This document shows positions 31,633 to 39,158 of a stretch of 64,000 bases of DNA, piece by piece. The DNA lies in NCBI GenBank assembly GCA_001931535.1, contig CP016211.1, positions 8,727,703 through 8,791,702 on the forward strand, given 5' to 3'. The position numbers and the translations under genes are program-made. Position 1 is the first letter of the stretch; each line of letters opens with the position of its first letter. The stretch is from Minicystis rosea (GTDB taxonomy: Bacteria > Myxococcota_A > Polyangia > Polyangiales > Polyangiaceae). The notes beneath the pieces were generated by a model. That model saw only the letters and a program-made list of their open reading frames with translations, searched no databases and was not told the DNA's origin.

Positions 31633-32898
31633 TCACGCATCCTCGATGACCTCCCCCGTCTTCCGATCGAACCGCCTGCGCAACAGCGTCTCTCGCTGAA
31701 GGTGCGCTGTTTCGCCTGCGGCAAGCGGCTCCCCGAGGCGCGCCACCAGCTCGCGGCTGTCGCCATTGTCGGGGCGAAGCGCGAGCGCGCGCTCGGCATG
31801 AAGGAGCGCCCGAGCATGCTCACCGGGAATCATCGCGAGCGCGCGGGCGAAGTAGAGGTGCGCGGCAGCGTCGTTCGGCGCCGCGGCGAGCGCGCGTTCG
31901 AAGAGCCCGAGGGCGCGTGAGGTCTCGTTCGGTGTGTGGGGGGCGAGATCCCATATCGCGCGCGCATGGTCGAGCAGCGTCCGTGCCCGCCCAGGCTCGA
32001 GCACGAGCGCTCTCTCGAAGAGCCGCTCGGCTTCGTCGAGGAAGCCCCAATCGGCATGCGCATCGCCGAGCGCTGAATTCGCATAGGCGGATAGCTCCTT
32101 GTGGCGAAGAGCACGGGCGATGTGGCGACGCGCGTCTTCGTAATGGCCGAGGTGCCCACACATCCAGCCGAGTTGGAGGTTGGCATGGTAGGACGTCGGA
32201 TCCGTGCGCAGCGCGCGGCGCAGGAGCTCGGCGGCTTGCTTGTGCGCTTTGCGCTTCGAGCCCTCCTTCGCGCAAGCGCGGACGAGCTCCATCGCGCGCG
32301 CCGTCAATGCCTGTGGGTGATCCGGATAGAGCTCCAACGCTCGGGCGAAGTCGTCGTTCTTGTAGGCCGCGTGGGCCTCACCCCAGCCCGCGAGCGCGCG
32401 TGTCTCCTCGGCCGAGGGCGGGTTGTGAACCGGGTCCTCGTGATCGAAATGGCGCGACCACAGCGCTTCACGCCACCCGTCGGCGAGCTCCTGCGCCCGC
32501 CGCTCGTCGGCGAAGCGGCGCCGCGGGCTCGTCGCGCCTTCGTCGACGATCTGCAGGTGGCCAATCTCGTGGAGCAGGACGTCGTACAGCATGAAACGAC
32601 GCACCGCGAGCGGAGGCCACTGCGTGCCTTTCACGGCACCGAACACGAGCGCCGTCTGCGAGCCGGTGAGGGCCGCGTTCAAGCTCACGCGCGGCGGCAG
32701 CGCGCACAGCGCGATCTCGCGCCGGCCCCGCGTGGTGGTGTATCCGAGCCGCCGGTTGCCCATCGCTTCGTCGGTGAAATGCACCGCGCGGAGGCGGGCA
32801 ATGGCTTCCGGTGGGAGCCGAGAGAGCACCACGACGACGTCGGCCTCATCGATGTAGTGGCGTCGATCGCCGCCTGGTATTCGCAGGTGAAAGTCCAT
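31633..32898 (-). CDS. HEIGH-motif metallopeptidase-like protein with TPR domain
   Basis: A 421-residue cytoplasmic-looking protein in two parts. Residues 1-165: a zincin-like domain with VLLHEIGHLQIV (His110, Glu111, His114), the HExxH zinc-peptidase motif; an acidic or His third ligand may be in the region up to RRFADERRAQELADGW. Residues about 185-405: a run of five to six TPR units (YHANLQLGWMCGHLGHYEDARRH is one). The Glu of HExxH is present, so catalysis is possible. Start ATG 32898 avoids a basic, unrelated N-terminal extension. No partner gene is obvious. Confidence 0.72.
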   Translation of the reverse strand: MDFHLRIPGGDRRHYIDEADVVVVLSRLPPEAIARLRAVHFTDEAMGNRRLGYTTTRGRREIALCALPPRVSLNAALTGSQTALVFGAVKGTQWPPLAVRRFMLYDVLLHEIGHLQIVDEGATSPRRRFADERRAQELADGWREALWSRHFDHEDPVHNPPSAEETRALAGWGEAHAAYKNDDFARALELYPDHPQALTARAMELVRACAKEGSKRKAHKQAAELLRRALRTDPTSYHANLQLGWMCGHLGHYEDARRHIARALRHKELSAYANSALGDAHADWGFLDEAERLFERALVLEPGRARTLLDHARAIWDLAPHTPNETSRALGLFERALAAAPNDAAAHLYFARALAMIPGEHARALLHAERALALRPDNGDSRELVARLGEPLAAGETAHLQRETLLRRRFDRKTGEVIEDA

Positions 32899-32981
32899 GG
32901 CTGCGGCCCCTGCCCTCTTGCTCCGTGGCGAAGGCACAGCGTATCAGGCGCTGCGCGGCTCAGGCCACATCTGCAGAACCG

Positions 32982-33353
32982 TCATGGCGACGGCGCTTGC
33001 CATCCGTGCTCGACCAACCAGGCAATCAACGCGGCAGGATCGACGAGCCGCGCATCGCTGCTCCAGCCGCGCCAACGGATGAAGTTGGGATAGAGGTAGC
33101 TGACGTCGGCCAGCAGCTCGTGGCCATCGGTGAAGTACAGAGCGAGGACCCCCGGCGTCATCAGCGCCAGCTGTTCCGCGAAGGATTCGTCGTCCACAGC
33201 GAGACAATGCCGCAGACGATCCAGCGCCGCGGGATCGGACGTGACGAACAAGGAGGGTCTTCGGCTGCGGTGACGCGGGTCGAGCTCTCCGATACCCGTG
33301 ACGCGCACAGCCGTCGCGCCCGCGATGGCGGCGGCGAGAGCTGCTGAGCTCAT
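32982..33353 (-). CDS. Hypothetical protein (immunity-protein-like size)
   Basis: A 123-residue protein with no signal or TM segment. It has SLFVTSDPAALDRLRHCLAV and FTDGHELLADVSYLYPNFIRW segments and a Trp/Gly-rich end (WRGWSSDARLVDPAALIAWLVEHGW). I do not recognise the family. Its start ATG 33353 has a purine-rich upstream stretch (AGAGGACGAAAG on the coding strand). It lies 83 bases upstream of the HEIGH/TPR gene on the same strand; co-transcription is possible. Confidence 0.6.
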   Translation of the reverse strand: MSSAALAAAIAGATAVRVTGIGELDPRHRSRRPSLFVTSDPAALDRLRHCLAVDDESFAEQLALMTPGVLALYFTDGHELLADVSYLYPNFIRWRGWSSDARLVDPAALIAWLVEHGWQAPSP

Positions 33354-33632
33354 GATCTTTCGTCCTCTCTGGTCTTCTTCACGGCACGCCGCCAGGGTCG
33401 CACGGACGAGCGGAGCGGGACAGCGAGCGTCGTCGAGCCAAAGACGGTCGTTGGGTAGCAGGTGACATCCATGGCTCTATTGGCGCACGTTATCATCATC
33501 TCCAGATTCCACACATCGATGAGGATCGCTCGGAGATCGCCAATGATGCAAAGGCCATTCGAGCATGCCTCTTCTTCATCGAGCCCGATGGGAAGCGTGA
33601 ACGACGCTCACCACACGCGCTAAGGTGTCCGC
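33354..33632. other. Intergenic region with lower-GC patch
   Basis: About 280 bases between divergent genes. From roughly 33440 to 33620 the GC content drops clearly below the surroundings. An in-frame stretch reads GDIHGSIGARYHHLQIP and later CLFFIEPDGKRERR, which may be a decayed coding remnant, but it has no start, no complete domain, and ends without a recognisable product. Confidence 0.35.
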
Positions 33633-34100
33633 ATGCCCCTCGTCGAAGGTGTCCGGTACGCGCATACCAATCTCATTGCGCATGATGTCGAGCGGCTCGT
33701 CCGCTTTTATGAAGAGGTCTTTGGTTGCACCAAGGTGCCGCCGGCGCGGGACCAGTCCGGGGCGTGGCTCGAACGGGCGACGGGGGTGCCGAAGGCGCAT
33801 TTGCGGGGGCATCACCTGCGTTTGCCGGGGCATGGGCCGGAGGGGCCGACGCTGGAGATCTATGCATATGACGAGGTGGTGCCGCAGGAGCTGCCGGTGC
33901 CGAATCGTGCTGGTTATGGACATCTGGCGTTCGGTGTCGCGGATGTGGAGCGGGCGCTTGCGGTGATCGTCGCGGAGGGGGGACGGGCGCTCGGGGAGGT
34001 GGTGCGCGTCGAGGTGGCCGGCGCAGGGAAGCTGTGTTTCACGTATGCGCGCGATCCAGAGGGGAACATCCTGGAGCTGCAGAGTTGGGAGAAGGGTTGA
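33633..34100 (+). CDS. VOC (glyoxalase/dioxygenase fold) protein
   Basis: A 155-residue single VOC-fold protein. It starts with a conserved TNLIAHDVERLVRFYEEVFG unit and continues to GYGHLAFGVADVERALAVIVAEGG and the last strand DPEGNILELQSW; the His (HT near residue 11 and GHLAF) and final Glu (LEL) are candidate metal ligands. Family members include glyoxalase I, epimerases and antibiotic-resistance proteins; this one cannot be assigned. Cytoplasmic, single gene, convergent with the aldehyde dehydrogenase. Confidence 0.85.
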   Translation: MPLVEGVRYAHTNLIAHDVERLVRFYEEVFGCTKVPPARDQSGAWLERATGVPKAHLRGHHLRLPGHGPEGPTLEIYAYDEVVPQELPVPNRAGYGHLAFGVADVERALAVIVAEGGRALGEVVRVEVAGAGKLCFTYARDPEGNILELQSWEKG

Positions 34101-34142
34101 GCGGCAATTGCGGCGGTACAGAGGCAATGCCGATCGCGCGCG

Positions 34143-34169
34143 GCGCTCGCCTTCGGAGAAGGCGAGCGC
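34143..34169. terminator. Strong bidirectional hairpin between convergent genes
   Basis: GCGCTCGCCTTC (34143-34154) and GAAGGCGAGCGC (34158-34169) form a perfect 12-bp stem with a GGA loop, 43 bases after the VOC gene. A second stem, GCGGCCCC/GGGGCCGC (34204-34228), lies closer to the end of the minus-strand aldehyde dehydrogenase gene. Confidence 0.7.
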
Positions 34170-34248
34170 GTGAGCGTGGCGTTTGCGGAGCGGGGTTTGG
34201 GGTGCGGCCCCAGCGTGGGTGGGGCCGCGGGAGCGTGTGCGGAAGAGC

Positions 34249-35988
34249 TCAGCCGCTGAGGGCGGCGAGGGCGATGCCGGGGACTTTGAGCCAGCTCGGA
34301 GCGGCTTCCATCGCGACCATCTTTTGGGCGACGGCGAGGGAGTTCTTGTTGGTGACGAACCACGGGGGCTTCGGCTTCACCACGTGCGGGCCGCGGAGGA
34401 CGGCCTTCTCGATGCCTTCGAGCATGAGGGTGTTGTGCACCCAGCCGAGGCCGCCCTGGATGTTCTCCAGCGTGGCCGAGGGGTGCGCGCCCCACGGCGG
34501 GGTCCCGGTCGCGTAGACGAGCGCGGTCCAGTGGTTGATGCCGACGGCGCCGTAGCGGAGGTTCTGCACGGCGTCATCGAGGGCGGAGGCGACCGCGGGA
34601 TCCTTCTCGGTGCGCGGGTGGATGGTGATGACGGCGCTCAACGTGCCCCACACGCGATCGTTGGCGAAGGCCGTCGCCGCCTTGAGGAAGGCCGCGGGAT
34701 CCTTCTCGTCGAGCGAGGTCTCGCTGAGGATCGGACAGAAGGGCTCCGTGTTGAAGAGGCGCTCGCCCTCGTCCTTGCTGTCGAGACCGAAGCAAAGCGT
34801 CCAGGGGAGCTCGTCCGCGGAGGCCTTGCCGAGCTTCACCGCTTCCTTGCGGCCGCCGACGAGGTACTCGAAGCGCTCGAAGGCGCCCGGGTAATAGGCC
34901 TTGCGCGGGGCCACGCCGGAGAGGATTTCGCGCACGCGGGCGAGGAACGTCTCGCGCTGCGGCCACCCGGCCGAGGTGATGATCATCTTGGCCGCGTTGC
35001 AGTTGCACGAGGCGTTGTTGGTGACCATCGAGGCCACGTTCTGCGCGAGGAACTCGAGCTCCGACGCGCTGTAGTCGCCGGGGACCATGATCACCGGCGT
35101 GACGCTGCCGAGCTCGCTGGTGATGGTCTTCTTGAGCAGCGGATCCTTGGCGGCCTTGCGGCGATCGCGCTCCGGACCGGGCGGGCCCCAGACGATGAGA
35201 TCGTGGGTGCGATCCGAGCCGGTGATGTGGATGTCGTCGACGCCTTCGTGCGTGGTGAGATAAGCGCCGACGTCGCCCGCGCCGTAGACGATGCGCAGGT
35301 AACCCGCGCTGATGAGCGGCTCGAGCGCGTCCTCGTAGATGGGCCCGAGGTACTCGTTGACCGGGTTCATCTTGAGGAGGCAGACGCTGCCGTCGACGAA
35401 CATCTTGTAGAAGGCGTCCATCGGCGGGATCGAGGAGACGTTGCCCGCGCCGAGGACGAGCGAGACGGCGCCCTCGGGGTCCTTCTTGTCGTAGAACGAG
35501 GCCTGCTTGCTGCGCACGGCGGTGGCGTCGAGGCCGGGGAGCATGCGCACTTTGCAGGTGAAGCCGGAGTAGAGGGCGGCGTCGAGCGCTTCGCTGGGGA
35601 AGGCGTCGACGAGCGCGGTGCCGTCTCGGCTCTGACCGATCGGCTTGGGCAGGCGCGGCTTGCCTTCGGCGGCGATCTCGTCGAGGGCGCGCGCGAGCAG
35701 GCGCGCGTTGCGGATCGTGGGGACCGGGCCGGCGAGCCACTCTTCGGCGGTGGTCTGCGTGCCGGGGAGGATGCCCTTGGCCTCGATGCCAGCGGCGGCC
35801 CAGCGCGGCGCCGCAGCAGCGAGGCGCGGGATGCACGACCGCAGCAACGCAGCCCTCTCCGCCGCCGAGAGGCGGGCGAAGACGCGGGCTTTGTCTTTGA
35901 GGATCGCGACCGATTCGTCGAGATCCTGGCGGGCGCTCTCTTTGCGGCTCTTGGCAGCCGCGCTCATCTCCATCGAGGTCGAGGCCAT
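34249..35988 (-). CDS. Aldehyde dehydrogenase family protein
   Basis: A 579-residue NAD(P)-dependent aldehyde dehydrogenase-type protein, longer than the usual 480-500. Recognisable are LVLGAGNVSSIPPMD (entry to the cofactor fold), HITGSDRTHDLIVWG, the general-base Glu292 in TSELGSVTPVI, and the catalytic region NNASCNCNAAKM with Cys328 and Cys330; the 36-residue Glu-to-Cys spacing fits Cys328 as the nucleophile. The end has WGTLSAVITIHP and NHWTALVYATGTPPWGAHP. Substrate unknown. ATG 35988 is chosen; upstream in-frame sequence is low-complexity and runs across other genes. Single gene. Confidence 0.85.
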   Translation of the reverse strand: MASTSMEMSAAAKSRKESARQDLDESVAILKDKARVFARLSAAERAALLRSCIPRLAAAAPRWAAAGIEAKGILPGTQTTAEEWLAGPVPTIRNARLLARALDEIAAEGKPRLPKPIGQSRDGTALVDAFPSEALDAALYSGFTCKVRMLPGLDATAVRSKQASFYDKKDPEGAVSLVLGAGNVSSIPPMDAFYKMFVDGSVCLLKMNPVNEYLGPIYEDALEPLISAGYLRIVYGAGDVGAYLTTHEGVDDIHITGSDRTHDLIVWGPPGPERDRRKAAKDPLLKKTITSELGSVTPVIMVPGDYSASELEFLAQNVASMVTNNASCNCNAAKMIITSAGWPQRETFLARVREILSGVAPRKAYYPGAFERFEYLVGGRKEAVKLGKASADELPWTLCFGLDSKDEGERLFNTEPFCPILSETSLDEKDPAAFLKAATAFANDRVWGTLSAVITIHPRTEKDPAVASALDDAVQNLRYGAVGINHWTALVYATGTPPWGAHPSATLENIQGGLGWVHNTLMLEGIEKAVLRGPHVVKPKPPWFVTNKNSLAVAQKMVAMEAAPSWLKVPGIALAALSG

Positions 35989-36093
35989 GAGCGGCACACT
36001 ATCACGCACGACCACGACGATGGGACGCGGCGCACATCGGCCGGTTCTTCGCGAAAGGGCCCCCGCTACCGGCCCGCCGATCCGCGCCCCACG

Positions 36094-36282
36094 ATGCCGG
36101 CGGAGGACGAGATGGAGCTCGGCAGGGGTCGGGATCTGCTGCAACGCGTGGGCGCCGGGTGCTTCGCCAATCTGGGACTCAAGCTGTTCGCGCTCGTCGT
36201 CGCCGTGATCCTCCACGTCTTCCTGGTGCTCCGCGCGCCCGAGCGTCCGCCCGCGCCGCAGCCTCCGGCGTGCACGCCGTAG
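36094..36282 (+). CDS. Small single-TM membrane protein
   Basis: A 62-residue frame starting ATG 36094: acidic start, a hydrophobic helix (NLGLKLFALVVAVILHVFLVL, residues about 27-47) and a Pro-rich tail. The helix start recalls the first helix of YbbR/CdaR proteins. Codon third positions are overwhelmingly G or C, as in real genes here. No ribosome binding site is obvious and no homologue is known to me, so this remains tentative. Confidence 0.45.
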   Translation: MPAEDEMELGRGRDLLQRVGAGCFANLGLKLFALVVAVILHVFLVLRAPERPPAPQPPACTP

Positions 36283-36393
36283 CGCTGGGCCACGTTGCGC
36301 CGTCCGCGACGAGCACGACAGGCAGGCCGCCGCGCACTGCGATGAGACCTCGTCGCAAACGAGGCGGCACCCTTCCTGCACAGGCCGCCCGCC

Positions 36394-37200
36394 ATGATGC
36401 GAGCTTGGATGGCGGCGGTGATGGTGGTCGCGGCGGGAATGATGACGGCCGCTGGGTGCAACACATCGATCGAGGTCGGCACGGGCTGTCCGGGGGCGGT
36501 GCCCGAGAGGGACGCGGCGTGTTCCAACAGCGGAGACGCGTGCGCGTACCAGGACGGGCCCTGCGCGATGACGTTCACCTGCGATGCCACGGCGCACACG
36601 TGGCAGATCCAGAGCTCCGTCTGCCAACCCGCGGCGGTGGATTGCTGGGCGGCGAGCGAAGGCGATGTCTGCGCGAACCCCGGTGAGAGCTGCGGTGAAG
36701 GCGGCGAGTGCGGCGGCGGGTTCTTCAACGACTGCGGGGACGATCACCTCTGGCACACGAGCTACGCGGACGGCGGCGACTGCTGCTGGGAGGAGAACAC
36801 GTGCAGCGGGCAGGCGCCGTACGAAGGCCAGCCCTGTATCGCGTGTGATCCGGTGACCTGCGAATACCCGAGCGACTGCAGCCTCAGCGTCCTGAGCGCG
36901 ACGTGCGGCCCGGATGGAGTCTGGCACTTGTCGGTCGAGGACGACTGCCCGCCGCCGCCGCCCTTCGACTGCGCGAACCTCGACACGCAGGAGGCCTGCA
37001 TCTCCCAGTCGGGCTGCCGCTGGCTCGTGCCCGGCTGCGGGGAGCCGGCGCTCCCGGAGGCCGGGTGCTTCGCGAGCACCGACTGCACCCCCTCCGACGA
37101 TGCGTGCGGCCCAGGCGAGAGCTGCCAAGAGGTCGTGTTCAATCCGTGCTGGGACTCGAACTGCGACGCGTGCGGCGCGCCCGCGCACGTGTGCCTGTGA
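36394..37200 (+). CDS. Cys-rich lipoprotein
   Basis: A 268-residue exported lipoprotein: hydrophobic start MMRAWMAAVMVVAAGMMTAAGC with lipobox TAAGC. The mature part holds more than 30 cysteines with repeated CGxxGxW-like strands (CDATAHTWQIQSSVC, CGDDHLWHTSYADGGDCCWE, CGPDGVWHLSVEDDC), a disulphide-rich repeat architecture seen in many secreted myxobacterial proteins. An EACISQSGCRWLVPGCG segment near residue 205 resembles short growth-factor-like Cys motifs. Function unknown. The second Met is an equally good start. Confidence 0.72.
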   Translation: MMRAWMAAVMVVAAGMMTAAGCNTSIEVGTGCPGAVPERDAACSNSGDACAYQDGPCAMTFTCDATAHTWQIQSSVCQPAAVDCWAASEGDVCANPGESCGEGGECGGGFFNDCGDDHLWHTSYADGGDCCWEENTCSGQAPYEGQPCIACDPVTCEYPSDCSLSVLSATCGPDGVWHLSVEDDCPPPPPFDCANLDTQEACISQSGCRWLVPGCGEPALPEAGCFASTDCTPSDDACGPGESCQEVVFNPCWDSNCDACGAPAHVCL

Positions 37201-37409
37201 CGAGAGCGGAGCGACCGGTCGCGCTGCGACTCGCGGTGCGCATGAGCCCGGCGGCGCGCGGATCTCTTCTTCGATGAACCGGGCGCACGGAGACGAGCGG
37301 ATCGACGGCGCCTGATCGCCGGCATGCGTCGCAGCGTTCGCGTGGCCAGGCTCGCTCGGTCGGTGTCGACGGCTGGGCGCTCGGCCTCGCAGCGCAAGAT
37401 TCAGGGCGC

Positions 37410-38972
37410 ATGACGACAGCGACCGCGCCCATCGAGCATCAGGCGCCGCGCCCGCTCGCCGAGCATCGCCAGGCGGCGCTCGACGTCCTCGACACCGGCA
37501 GCGATGGGGCGGTGCGCGTTCGCATCCACGATGCGACGCGCTTCGAATGGGCCATCTCGATCCCGCTGCCGGCGCGCGGCCACCTCGCGTACACCATCGA
37601 GGTCGAGCTCGAGGTCCCGACGAACGCCGTCGTGCGCCGGAGCCCGTGGGAACAGATCCAGACGTTCACGCGGCTCGACGAGGCTCACAAGCCCGAGCCG
37701 CGCGAGGCCACGACCATCGACACGCTCCGCCGCGGGGCCGTGTCGCTCCAGCGGATGCTGGCGCGGGCCGCGTCGGGCTTCGCGCGACACGTACCCATGG
37801 GCGCGCTGCGCGAAGCCGAGGACACCGAGGGCGACCCTTACGGCTTCCTGGTCGTCTGGCTGGAGACCGCGCTCTACGCCGTCGCCGAAGCGAGGCAGCG
37901 CCTGACGCAGCCGGCATCGGGAGACACCGCGCAGGTCGCCCGCGAGCGCACGCTCGTGGACGAGTACGCCAGCGTGGCGTTGTTGGAGACGCTGGTCGAG
38001 GCGAGCCGCGCCGTGTCCGAGCCGCCGTCGAGTCACGCCACCACGTCGGAAGCGCTTCGCCGCGCCTTCGAGCGGGTGCGGGCGCGCATCGACGACGCGA
38101 TCGACGACGAGATCGCGCACCGGCGCCGGAGCGGATTCCTCACCATGACCGAGCCGTCACCGACCGCGCTCGACACGTACGTCGCGCGCGCGGCCCGCCT
38201 CAAGAAGCACTTCGAAGAGGTCCTGTTCCTCGATCGGGAGAGCTACCAGCTCGACGAGCGGGTGCAGCAGTGGATGACGAGCCTCGCCGCGCTCATCGCG
38301 GGCGGCTCCGCCTTCGTGCTCCAGCTCGCGCTGCTCGACGAGCGCTCGTCTCCCACGTCGATCGGCTCGCACCTCCTGGCCATCGCGGTGATCGCCGGCG
38401 CCTGCTACATGGCGCGCGATCGGCTCAAGGATCTCGCGCGCACGTGGCTCACGGGGAAGGTCTATCGGTTCCACGCGCAGCGCGTCTCGCGCTACCGGCT
38501 GCCGGAGCGCATGCTGGCCACCCGCGACGTCTTCGTGCGCACGCGCGAGTGGTGCAACCAGAGCACGCAGTCGCAGCCGGACGTCCTCAATCCCGAAGCG
38601 GGCGCATCCCTGGCGAGGACCCGGATTCGCTATCTCCAAAAGGGCGTCGTCACGAAGCCGGATTGCCTCGCGGGCGCGGGCTTGAGCCGGGTGCGCCACA
38701 TCGCACGGTACGACGTCTCGCCGCTCCTGCCGCGCCTCGCCGACGACATCAAGCGGGTGCCCTTCGTCGGCGCGGACGGCGCCGTGCGCGTCGCGGAGGT
38801 GCCGCGCCGCTACCAGATCCCCGTGTGCGTGCGCTTCTCGCACGGCGTGAAGACGCACGAGGAGCGCGCCACGCTCGTGCTCGAGAAGCGCGGGCTCACC
38901 CGCATGGACAAGGGGACGGCTCCGGACGCGTTCACGCACGACACGATCGAAAAGGCCGACGCCGAGCCTTGA
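37410..38972 (+). CDS. Two-TM protein of unknown function
   Basis: A 520-residue protein. Residues 1-250 are mainly helical and lack a signal. Two close TM helices occur near 290-335 (SLAALIAGGSAFVLQLALL and HLLAIAVIAGACYMARDRL) separated by a short loop. The C-terminal half (340-520) is basic and beta-rich with segments such as RIRYLQKGVV and YQIPVCVRFSHGVKTHEERATLVLEK. I do not recognise the family. The hairpin-like TM pair implies both large domains face the same side, most likely the cytoplasm. It precedes sbcC by 186 bases on the same strand. Confidence 0.7.
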   Translation: MTTATAPIEHQAPRPLAEHRQAALDVLDTGSDGAVRVRIHDATRFEWAISIPLPARGHLAYTIEVELEVPTNAVVRRSPWEQIQTFTRLDEAHKPEPREATTIDTLRRGAVSLQRMLARAASGFARHVPMGALREAEDTEGDPYGFLVVWLETALYAVAEARQRLTQPASGDTAQVARERTLVDEYASVALLETLVEASRAVSEPPSSHATTSEALRRAFERVRARIDDAIDDEIAHRRRSGFLTMTEPSPTALDTYVARAARLKKHFEEVLFLDRESYQLDERVQQWMTSLAALIAGGSAFVLQLALLDERSSPTSIGSHLLAIAVIAGACYMARDRLKDLARTWLTGKVYRFHAQRVSRYRLPERMLATRDVFVRTREWCNQSTQSQPDVLNPEAGASLARTRIRYLQKGVVTKPDCLAGAGLSRVRHIARYDVSPLLPRLADDIKRVPFVGADGAVRVAEVPRRYQIPVCVRFSHGVKTHEERATLVLEKRGLTRMDKGTAPDAFTHDTIEKADAEP

Positions 38973-39158
38973 GCCGGGGCGCGCGGGTGGGCCTCCGAAC
39001 CATCTCCGCGCGTCGCGAGGAACGCGCTGCCGAGGTGCGATCCCGAGACGTTCCAGCGTGCCTTCGCGCGGGCCGCCTTGACCGAGGCGCGAGCCGATCG
39101 TACGGCCTCGGCCCGTGCTCGATCGCCTCGATGTCAGCGTGATTGCCGGAGGCGCTGG

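Noticed and set aside
33471..33623. Short plus-strand frame of about 50 codons
   Set aside because: Third codon positions are not GC-rich, unlike real genes here, and there is no ribosome binding site or motif.
34249..37188. A 979-residue aldehyde dehydrogenase starting near 37188
   Set aside because: The first 400 codons are low-complexity and cross the 36094 and 36394 genes on the other strand; homology begins at 35988.
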